Shown one piece after another: positions 15,540-21,285 of a DNA stretch of 21,285 bases. The stretch is from JAHECQ01 sp047638695 (GTDB taxonomy: Bacteria > Actinomycetota > Acidimicrobiia > Acidimicrobiales > SZUA-35). A model generated the notes under the pieces. The model saw only the letters and a list, made by a program, of their open reading frames with translations, ran no database searches and had not been told where the DNA came from. The DNA is taken from assembly GCA_047638695.1 (NCBI GenBank), contig JBLINY010000079.1, forward strand, positions 1 to 21,285, written 5' to 3'. The position numbers were made by a program, and so were the translations under genes. Each line of letters begins with the position of its first letter. Within the stretch, counting starts at the first letter, position 1.

Positions 15540-16103
15540 ATGTCCACCGACGACAAGAGCGCGGCAGATCAACTGGTCGAACTGTTGGTCTACGCCCCTG
15601 TGGGACTGCTGTACGAGTATGAGAACGTGTTCAAGCAAGTTGTGACCCGGGGACGCAGCCAGGTGCAGTTGGCGAAGGTCATGGGCAAGATGGCGTCGCA
15701 GCGTGGCTCTGGCGACATTGAGGAGAACCTGAGTCAGGCGGTCGGCGGCGTTGCTGCCACCCTGGCCAGGGGCATCACCGAGTTCGGTGTCGCTGTCGGA
15801 CTGGCACCGCCATCAGAACCAGATGTCGCGGCGACTGAAGTTCAGCCAACTGAAGCTCCCGCACCAGCGGCGGGGACGACACCAACGTCACCGACACCAA
15901 CGAAGGCCCCCACCAAACCAGCAGCAGGTAAGCCGCTTCCGATCGCCGGCTACGATGATCTCAGAGCGAAGGAGATCGTCGTACTGCTGGGTGACTTGGG
16001 TGCAGGGCAGCTTGCTCGAGTCGCGAGCTACGAGAACGCTACCCGCGGTCGCAAGACGATCTTGGCACGGATCGACCGTCTGACAGCTTCGGAAGATAGC
16101 TAG
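15540..16103 (+). CDS. Actinobacterial protein resembling lipid droplet-associated proteins
   Basis: 187 residues. The N-terminal part (about 1-90) is helical (QLVELLVYAPVGLLYEYENV). A Pro/Thr/Ala-rich linker follows (about 90-130). The C-terminal domain PLPIAGYDDLRAKEIVVLLG (133-151), then LARVASYENATRGRKTILAR, resembles a C-terminal domain I associate with mycobacterial lipid droplet-associated proteins and other actinobacterial surface or polymer-binding proteins. No signal peptide or catalytic motif is seen. The ATG has AGAGGAG 4 nt upstream. The GNAT gene begins 3 bp after its stop, so the two form an operon. The family comparison is from memory and should be held lightly. Confidence 0.8.
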   Translation: MSTDDKSAADQLVELLVYAPVGLLYEYENVFKQVVTRGRSQVQLAKVMGKMASQRGSGDIEENLSQAVGGVAATLARGITEFGVAVGLAPPSEPDVAATEVQPTEAPAPAAGTTPTSPTPTKAPTKPAAGKPLPIAGYDDLRAKEIVVLLGDLGAGQLARVASYENATRGRKTILARIDRLTASEDS

Positions 16104-16106
16104 CGA

Positions 16107-16562
16107 GTGGAAGCCGCACGTTTCGCTGTCGAATCCGATCTCGGCGCAATGCGCTGGGTTGCGGAGCAGGTGCTGCACGAGCAAGCCGATGCGCGTGGTG
16201 GAGACCTCTTTCAACGCCGGGAGGCGGCCGGTGCCCTCGAATCGATCCCAGAGGCGGTAGCGGCCGGCCAAGGTGTGGTGGGCACGTATGACGACGTTGT
16301 GCTCGGCTATGGGATTGGCATTACCGAGGAACTCGACGATGGTTCGTTGCTCGGTCGGATAACAGCCCTTGCCGTCGTGGCTGATGGGCGCGGCTCTGGC
16401 ATTGGCGAGGCGATCATGAATGCGATGCTCGAACGGCTGCGCTCGGACGGGTGTATTGGCGTCGACGCGACGGCCCTTCCCGGCGATCGGCACACCAAGA
16501 ACTTCTTTGAGTCCTTTGGCCTGAAGGCACGCCTTCTGGTGGTGCACCGCTCGTTCGGGTGA
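16107..16562 (+). CDS. GNAT-family N-acetyltransferase
   Basis: 151 residues from the GTG three bases after the previous stop. The acetyl-CoA-binding motif A is ITALAVVADGRGSGIGEAIM, with the R/Q-x-x-G-x-G/A signature as RGSGIG, and the C-terminal motif B region is DATALPGDRHTKNFFESFG. GNAT enzymes move an acetyl group from acetyl-CoA to an amine; the substrate here is unknown. It is probably co-transcribed with the hypothetical gene upstream. Its end is 21 bp from the end of the convergent gene on the minus strand, and no intrinsic terminator is visible between them. Confidence 0.88.
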   Translation: MEAARFAVESDLGAMRWVAEQVLHEQADARGGDLFQRREAAGALESIPEAVAAGQGVVGTYDDVVLGYGIGITEELDDGSLLGRITALAVVADGRGSGIGEAIMNAMLERLRSDGCIGVDATALPGDRHTKNFFESFGLKARLLVVHRSFG

Positions 16563-16583
16563 GGGCTTGATTCTTCGCTGGGG

Positions 16584-18113
16584 CTAGGCCGTTTCGGTCG
16601 GCTCTGCAGCAATGGCTTCGACTGGGGCCTCGACTCCAGCCGGTTCCGCTGTCGCTGCCTCAACCGGGGCTTGGGTTGGAACGTCCATCTCGACTGGGGC
16701 TTTGGCTTCAGCCGGCTCGGCTGTAGCTGCCTCGGCTGTAGCTGCCTCAACCGGGGCTTCTGTTGAGACGGTGGCGTCGACAACAGCTTCGGTCGGCGCC
16801 AGCGCCGTAACTTCGACTGCTTCGGCTGGAGTTTCCGATTCGACGGGGGCTGAGGCCTCGGTCGGCTTTTCGGCATCGGTGGGCGCTACTGCCTTGGCGG
16901 CCGCCGGGGTCGAACCTTTTCCCGACGCTGGCTTGCGGCGATTGGGGCGGCGCTTCCTCGCTTTGGTGGCCTCGGCCGGATCGATGCCGAAGTGGGCGGC
17001 GATAACCGGCACACGGTCGGCAACCCGCCGGACGGCCTCGAGCAGCTCGGGAGTCGGCTCGGCCGGATAGCCGGCTGGAGTCACCGCGCTGCGGATCGGG
17101 GTGAAGGCCAGGGCGTCGAGCACCGTGGCCCAACGATCGGGCATCACGTCTGCGGCGAGTGCAGCAGCGGCCGCGGCCGACAGGCGATTCGCTAGTTCAG
17201 TCGGCAGCGGTGCGCCGGCCTTGACCGGACGCGAGCTGAGCCTGAGTGCGCGCACCGTACGGCCGCCGTCAACGGCCTCTTGTAGGTCGGTGAGCCATTG
17301 GGTGTGGTCTTGCTCGATACGTTCGCTGAGACCAGCCTTGAGCTGTTCCGCAAGGGCGCGCCCTTCCTCATCGCGGGCGGCAGAGTCTGATGCCACGACC
17401 ACACTGCGGAGGTCGCGAAGATCGAGCTCGGCCATGTCTGCCAGAGCGGCATCGGCCCGATCGCGCCATTCGGCCGTTTGCATCTTTGGCACAAGTGGTT
17501 CGGCGATGGCGATGATTGGATCGGCGTTGATTACCGGCGAGCCAGCAGCCTTGGCCTCTTCGTTTTGCTTCTCGATGGCTGCCCGAACGGCTGGCATGCC
17601 GCCCTGCTGAACCTGTTCTGCAATCGGGCGATGCTCTTCGGGCACCTCGGCCAGAACCGCATTGCGGTGATCGCGACGTGGACGCAACCGCTTTGGTTTC
17701 GGCCGAGCCTCGGCATCGGACGGGCGAGACCCACCGCGATGACCTTCGCCTGAGCGTTCGTTTCGGCCTTTACCCCGGCCATCGCGTCCGCCACGGTCAT
17801 CCGAACGGCCTCCGCCGCGTCCCTTTGGAGCACGCACCTCGGTGACCAGTTCATCATCGCGCAGTGGTCGGCTCTTGAGCTCGAGCAAGTCGAGACTGCG
17901 ATCTCGTCGCTTCTTGGGCGGGAACACCTCGAGTATCTCGATGCCATCCAGGAGGAACTCGGCCTCAACTTTGACGACATCGCCCACCGCCGCGTCGGTA
18001 TAGAGCAGGCTGCTGGCAAGATCGCCCTTTGGCTTGCGGGCCCCAGCGGCGCGCCAGGTCCATGTGCCATCTTCACGAGAGCTGGTGAGCTCCACCTCGA
18101 TTCGACGAGCCAT
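16584..18113 (-). CDS. Unrecognised protein with RG-rich linker and Ala/Glu/Pro/Val repeat tail
   Basis: 509 residues. I do not recognise the family. Four parts can be seen: an N-terminal beta-rich domain (about 1-66, MARRIEVELTSSREDGTWTW to IEILEVFPPKKR) that could be an OB/TRAM-like nucleic-acid-binding fold; a basic Arg/Gly-rich disordered stretch (about 94-150, KGRGGGRSDDRGGRDGRGKG); a helical domain (about 150-390, with AVLAEVPEEHRPIAEQVQQG); and a low-complexity tail (about 390-509) of units such as APVEAATAEPAE. The first two parts suggest an RNA- or DNA-binding protein of the cytoplasm, by inference only. The minus-strand ATG follows GAAGGTAGGTAGG, 7 nt upstream. It lies 91 bp downstream of xer on the same strand. 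Tail length may vary, as its DNA contains short direct repeats. Confidence 0.85.
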   Translation of the reverse strand: MARRIEVELTSSREDGTWTWRAAGARKPKGDLASSLLYTDAAVGDVVKVEAEFLLDGIEILEVFPPKKRRDRSLDLLELKSRPLRDDELVTEVRAPKGRGGGRSDDRGGRDGRGKGRNERSGEGHRGGSRPSDAEARPKPKRLRPRRDHRNAVLAEVPEEHRPIAEQVQQGGMPAVRAAIEKQNEEAKAAGSPVINADPIIAIAEPLVPKMQTAEWRDRADAALADMAELDLRDLRSVVVASDSAARDEEGRALAEQLKAGLSERIEQDHTQWLTDLQEAVDGGRTVRALRLSSRPVKAGAPLPTELANRLSAAAAAALAADVMPDRWATVLDALAFTPIRSAVTPAGYPAEPTPELLEAVRRVADRVPVIAAHFGIDPAEATKARKRRPNRRKPASGKGSTPAAAKAVAPTDAEKPTEASAPVESETPAEAVEVTALAPTEAVVDATVSTEAPVEAATAEAATAEPAEAKAPVEMDVPTQAPVEAATAEPAGVEAPVEAIAAEPTETA

Positions 18114-18204
18114 CTGCTATGCCTACCTACCTTCATCGACTGGGGCAGCATCGTGCCCGGTCCTGATAATCAATCCAACCTACCCGGGCCACAAGGCCAG
18201 GGTG

Positions 18205-19176
18205 TCATGAGCTGGTCGAGATATCAGCGAGAAGTCGGTAGGCGTCGTTGGCACGGGCAGCATCGCGTACTTCGCGTGCGGTTGCGTCGACGTACCGTTG
18301 CGTGGTCGCTAGGGACTCGTGGCCGAGGAGACGCTGCAACTCGGTGCCGCTCGCACCGTTGTGAGCCAAGTTGGTGGCGAACGTGTGGCGAAGAGCGTGA
18401 ACCAACGCACCTGCGGGAACCCGCGTACGGATGCCGGCCTCTCGATAGAGCTGTTCGATCAGATACTGCAAGCCGCCTCGCCCCATGACCTCGCCCTTGT
18501 TGTTCACAAATAGTGGCGCATCAGCGGCGATACGACCGGGGAATCGACGCAGACGGCTCTCGAGATAGATAGTCAGGAGCTCCTCGACCTCGGGCTCGAG
18601 CGGCACCGTTCGTTCTTTGTTGCCCTTGCCCCGGACGCCGATCACCCGCTCGCCCTTCGGGCCGTCGAGCGACCGGAGCGACAGGCTGAGCAACTCTGCC
18701 AAACGAAGTCCGCAGGTGATGAGGGTGGCGACAATGGCCAAATCTCGTTCGGGCCAGGGGTCGCGAGCGCCCTCTCGGCCGCGGGCTGCAGTCTCCAGCA
18801 GCAGACGAACGCTGTCGTCGCCGGTGATCGACTTCGGGCGGCTCTTGGGAACTCGGGGCTTCTCGACAGCCGCCATAGGATTACCCGGTATTTCGCCGTC
18901 GGCGACGAGAAACGTAAAGAACTGGTTCCAAGTCGACCACGTGCGCGAGATCGTGGCGGCCGATTGATGGGAGATCTCGGCGAACGCTCGGCGAAGCCGG
19001 CGTACATCGAGTTCGTCGATATCGATTTCGGCTGCGGGTCGGCCAAGGAGCCCTTCGAGAGCTCGGACGATGACGTCGAGGTCCCGCTTGTATGCCGACA
19101 GCGTGTGTTCGGAGTGCTTCTTTGGCCGGCGGGCCAGAAAGAACTCTTCGATGAGCTCCGGAAGTTGGGTGGCCAT
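18205..19176 (-). CDS. XerC/XerD-type tyrosine recombinase
   Basis: 323 residues, normal for a Xer recombinase. An N-terminal SAM-like core-binding domain (about 5-95, HSEHTLSAYKRDLDVIVRAL) precedes the catalytic domain (about 115-310). All six active-site residues are present: Arg158 (CGLRLAELL), Lys184 (GKGNKER), His260 and Arg263 (HALRHTFAT), His286 (LLGHESLATT) and the nucleophile Tyr295 (QRYV). Xer proteins resolve chromosome dimers at dif; an integrase role cannot be excluded, but no att sites, phage genes or transposon ends are near. XerC versus XerD cannot be decided here. The ATG lies 6 nt after TACCCT, so the mRNA may be leaderless. Confidence 0.92.
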   Translation of the reverse strand: MATQLPELIEEFFLARRPKKHSEHTLSAYKRDLDVIVRALEGLLGRPAAEIDIDELDVRRLRRAFAEISHQSAATISRTWSTWNQFFTFLVADGEIPGNPMAAVEKPRVPKSRPKSITGDDSVRLLLETAARGREGARDPWPERDLAIVATLITCGLRLAELLSLSLRSLDGPKGERVIGVRGKGNKERTVPLEPEVEELLTIYLESRLRRFPGRIAADAPLFVNNKGEVMGRGGLQYLIEQLYREAGIRTRVPAGALVHALRHTFATNLAHNGASGTELQRLLGHESLATTQRYVDATAREVRDAARANDAYRLLADISTSS

Positions 19177-19182
19177 TGACTA

Positions 19183-19188
19183 AGGGTA
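19183..19188 (-). promoter_or_regulatory. Candidate -10 element for xer
   Basis: On the minus strand this is TACCCT, ending 6 nt before the xer ATG, with no Shine-Dalgarno sequence between. The arrangement matches a leaderless promoter, and the hexamer equals that before the ThyX-like gene. Confidence 0.45.
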
Positions 19189-19253
19189 GGCGCTCACTCA
19201 CCCTACGTGGGCCAAAAGGCTCATCTTTGGTTTGCGGGCGCCGATAGGAGCGG

Positions 19254-19472
19254 ATGAACATCAGAACGACAGGGGGCCTAGCCGCCCGAATTACCTGTCC
19301 GACCTGCGGAATGTCGGCGAGTCCGAGCGACCACCGACACTTCCTGCCTCTCGCGACAGACGAAACAGACGACAACCGAACGTGCCGCAACTGCGGCGCG
19401 ACCATTGCCGTCGACGCCGAATCGATGGACCGACTCTCCGACGCTGTAGTCCTGGCGTCTCCGACGCTGTAG
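19254..19472 (+). CDS. Small zinc-ribbon protein with repeat-encoded C-terminus
   Basis: 72 residues. Two zinc knuckles, CPTCG (15-19) and CRNCG (44-48), are separated by 25 residues with several His and Asp; the fold is probably a zinc ribbon. AGGAG lies 3 nt before the ATG. The last 11 residues (SDAVVLASPTL) are encoded by the 23-bp tandem array that follows. The frame passes the stop of the first unit and ends at TAG in the second, so the original C-terminus has probably been changed by the repeat. Function unknown. Its start region is divergent from xer. Confidence 0.7.
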   Translation: MNIRTTGGLAARITCPTCGMSASPSDHRHFLPLATDETDDNRTCRNCGATIAVDAESMDRLSDAVVLASPTL

Positions 19473-19540
19473 TCCTGGCGTCTCCGACGCTGTAGTCCTG
19501 GCGTCTCCGACGCTGTTGTCCCGGCGTCTCCGACGCTGTA
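19436..19540 (+). repeat. 23-bp tandem repeat, about 4.6 copies, between convergent genes
   Basis: Units start at 19436, 19459, 19482 and 19505, with a partial fifth at 19528. Units 1-3 are identical; unit 4 has two changes. The unit reads CTCCGACGCTGTAG followed by TCCTGGCGT. Each can fold as GACGCTG-TAGTCC-TGGCGTC, a 7-bp stem with two G-U pairs as RNA. The array holds the end and stop of the zinc-ribbon gene and ends 2 bp before the stop of the convergent ATPase gene. No spacers are present. Confidence 0.97.
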
Positions 19541-19541
19541 T

Positions 19542-20930
19542 CTATTCGTCGTTGTTCGCCGCTCTGGTTGTGCGGGTACTTACCCCGGCAGGGGAGCGGG
19601 CACCGGTGCCCGCTGGCTGCGGCTGAGCAGCAGCGGTGAGCTCGGTCGGGAAAGTGTCGGCCGGACCGCTCATGCCATCGGTGACGAAGTAGATCGACGC
19701 GACTCGGTTGATCATGGCGGCATCGAGCTTCTTCGGGACGTTCTCGTAGATGCAGATGCCGATCATCAGATCGCAAAAGTCGATGGCAACGTAGGGGCGG
19801 AGCTCGCCGATGTAGTGCTCGCACACAAGCCGGAGATGCTGGGCGGCCTCAGCCGTTACTTCGATCCCACGTGACTGTGCGCAGCGAACCAGGATCCAGT
19901 TGAAGGCCACTTCGGTGATGGGACCAACGAAGACCTTGTTCCGCAGACGTCGCAGGAAGGCATCGTCACCAAGTGAGTTCGGGTCAAGGTTGGTCGATGC
20001 GACCAACTTGAGTTCGAACGGAACGGTGAACTTCGAGCCGCTGACGAGGCGCAAGAAATCGATCCCTCGCGAGAGGGGCACGATCCAGCGGTTTAGGAGT
20101 TCGTCGGGCCGAAGCACCTGCCGTCCAAGGTCGTCGACGACGAGGATGCCGTTGTTGGCTTGCATCTGGATCGGGGCGGTGTAAGTGCCCGATACCGCGT
20201 CGTGCTCGAGATCGAGCATCCGGTGACTTAGCTCGCCACCGACAATCACGATCGGTCGATCGCACAACACCCAGCGGGGGTCGATTCCGGGGGGTTGGGG
20301 TTCGACGGCGATGTGGGTCGAAGGGTCGAACACGGTGATGATGGCGCCGTCGACATGCACAGCGTGAGGCACCAAGACCTTGTCGTCGTACAACCGGATC
20401 ATTCGCTCGGCCAAGCTGGTCTTGCCAGTTCCTGGGGGACCGTAGAGAAAGATTGCGCCATCGCTCAGGAAGGCCGGTCCGAGCTGATCGAGCAACTCGT
20501 CAGCTACCACCAGATCGCCAAAGGCGCTGCGGATGGTCTCGCGATTCAGCACCATCTCAACCTTTTGGGCATTGATGACACGGACGTAATCCGTCAGGGC
20601 GACGGGCAGGTAGCTGGCGTAGGTGGCACCAACCATCCGTTCGGAGGTCAGTTTTTGACCGTGCTCGGTGAGGCCGATGCGGTAGTCGCGCCCTTCCATG
20701 CCGTAGTACTCGAGGATCTTCTTGTCTCGAAGCGAGTCGGCGATGTCTTTGGCGACCGGCATCGTGATGCCGAGACCCTCGGAGACCGCATGGATGGTCG
20801 TCTGGCGTTCCACCAAAACGCGACGCATGAAGAGGTCCTCGATGATCCCCATGGGAAGACCAAGTTCGTCAGGCCTGTTCGGCGTGCGAACGAGGGCGGG
20901 CTGAAACTTCACGTCCGTCATACCTGCCAT
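19542..20930 (-). CDS. Winged-helix AAA+ ATPase of unknown partner
   Basis: 462 residues. The N-terminal region (about 28-95, with TIHAVSEGLGITMPVAKDIA and DYRIGLTEHGQKL) looks like a winged helix. The AAA+ core has Walker A GPPGTGKT (164-171), Walker B ILVVDDLGR (262-270, Asp-Asp instead of Asp-Glu), sensor-1 ASTN (311-314) and a likely arginine finger in FLRRLRNKV. A disordered Ala/Thr/Pro-rich tail follows (about 430-462). The layout suggests an MoxR-like remodelling ATPase that acts on a partner protein; the partner is not evident. Two starts are possible: ATG at 20930 or the in-frame ATG at 20921. It is divergent from the gene starting at 21073, and its end adjoins the 23-bp array. Confidence 0.85.
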   Translation of the reverse strand: MAGMTDVKFQPALVRTPNRPDELGLPMGIIEDLFMRRVLVERQTTIHAVSEGLGITMPVAKDIADSLRDKKILEYYGMEGRDYRIGLTEHGQKLTSERMVGATYASYLPVALTDYVRVINAQKVEMVLNRETIRSAFGDLVVADELLDQLGPAFLSDGAIFLYGPPGTGKTSLAERMIRLYDDKVLVPHAVHVDGAIITVFDPSTHIAVEPQPPGIDPRWVLCDRPIVIVGGELSHRMLDLEHDAVSGTYTAPIQMQANNGILVVDDLGRQVLRPDELLNRWIVPLSRGIDFLRLVSGSKFTVPFELKLVASTNLDPNSLGDDAFLRRLRNKVFVGPITEVAFNWILVRCAQSRGIEVTAEAAQHLRLVCEHYIGELRPYVAIDFCDLMIGICIYENVPKKLDAAMINRVASIYFVTDGMSGPADTFPTELTAAAQPQPAGTGARSPAGVSTRTTRAANNDE

Positions 20931-21072
20931 CCATCGGCGCGACCAGGGGGGTAGTTATGCGGTTTTTGGCGAATGGTTCGACCGGCCCATGCTCGGGATC
21001 TAGACCGCCATTCCTTAACCACGACTGATGTTCTGCCGTTATTTGGGAAGACCAGAAGAAACGGTGGAGTAC
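20931..21072. other. Divergent intergenic region between the AAA+ ATPase and the 3'-edge gene
   Basis: 142 bp that should hold the promoters of both genes. A TTATTT preceded at 18 bp by TTAACC is the nearest thing to a plus-strand promoter, but it is weak. I see no convincing dyad, small gene or RNA. Confidence 0.4.
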
Positions 21073-21285
21073 ATGCAACGCAATCTTGTCCAGGTGGCCC
21101 GAATCCGATTGGAAGAAGTGGTTCCCGGCGACGTTGTGAACCGCCTTGCTGACGAACCTCGCGGTTGGTTCATCGTCGGCATCATCGAGCAGCTGTTCGA
21201 CGGAGACCTCATGATCTCCGACGCCAGCCGCAAAGATAGTTTCTCTGCCGCCCCGTTGGACTTTTGTGGCGTACAGACCCTGAAG
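21073..21285 (+). CDS. Unknown protein, N-terminal 71 residues (3' truncated by window edge)
   Basis: The frame opens at an ATG with GGTGGAG 3 nt upstream and stays open to the end of the window. The visible residues (MQRNLVQVARIRLEEVVPGD, then GWFIVGIIEQLFDGDLMISD) are mixed beta and helical, with no signal peptide or membrane segment. Codon use resembles the neighbours, which supports real coding. I do not recognise it. It is divergent from the AAA+ ATPase and might be functionally linked, but that is only positional. Confidence 0.7.
   Translation, partial: MQRNLVQVARIRLEEVVPGDVVNRLADEPRGWFIVGIIEQLFDGDLMISDASRKDSFSAAPLDFCGVQTLK

Noticed and set aside
18114..18204. Terminator between xer and the downstream gene (TGGCC ttgt GGCC on the minus strand)
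   Set aside because: The stem is interrupted and there is no T-rich tail; it is too weak to list.
18205..19176. Integrase of a mobile element
   Set aside because: No attachment-site repeats, tRNA, phage or plasmid genes nearby; neighbours look chromosomal and composition does not change.

Overview
The window is a gene-dense stretch (about 95% coding, GC-rich) of an actinobacterial chromosome. The pupylation genes pafA-pafB-pafC, an F420-type luciferase-like oxidoreductase, a tatB-tatC-helY cluster, and the DUF4193-like and lipid-droplet-protein-like small proteins all point to Actinobacteria. The atypical gene set and several unfamiliar conserved proteins suggest Acidimicrobiia, possibly Ilumatobacter-like. 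That placement is inference; no rRNA or tRNA gene is present to confirm it.

Layout. (1) 1-2784: the end of pafA (Pup ligase), then pafB and pafC, paired WYL regulators with an ATGA overlap. (2) 2796-7668: lepB (signal peptidase I) ending in a 29-bp tandem repeat; a convergent F420-type LLM oxidoreductase; an SDR; a minus-strand operon of glycerophosphodiester phosphodiesterase, membrane-anchored RNase Sa/barnase-type ribonuclease and barstar-type inhibitor, joined by ATGA overlaps; and a small zinc-ribbon gene closed by a clear intrinsic terminator. (3) 7760-12180: tatB-like, tatC, helY and a lipid-kinase-like fragment, all overlapping. (4) 12232-16562: a double-domain ThyX-like protein, a secreted LysM/lytic transglycosylase, a DUF4193-like acidic protein, a lipid-droplet-type small protein and a GNAT acetyltransferase. 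(5) 16584-21285: a minus-strand RG-rich/Ala-rich protein of unknown role, a Xer-type tyrosine recombinase, a small zinc-ribbon gene ending in a 23-bp tandem repeat, a winged-helix/AAA+ ATPase, and the start of a divergent unknown gene. No stretch of more than 300 bases lacks a gene.

How the genes fit together. pafA tags proteins with Pup for the proteasome, and PafB/PafC are expected to form the DNA-damage activator PafBC. TatB/TatC and LepB serve protein export, on which the LysM transglycosylase depends for secretion or processing; the RNase has its own N-terminal membrane anchor. The RNase and barstar form a textbook enzyme/inhibitor pair whose coupling to a GDPD is unusual.

The most interesting structure is a set of short tandem repeats placed over stop codons at the 3' ends of plus-strand genes (lepB, the zinc-ribbon gene, and weakly the ThyX-like gene). 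Two unrelated-length units share a core resembling CGCTGTARYCCWGG. All three periods (29, 23, 17) leave remainder 2 when divided by 3, so successive units place stops in different frames. Several starts (tatB-like, xer, gdpD, ThyX-like) lie 6-8 nt after a TANNNT hexamer, which suggests leaderless transcripts.
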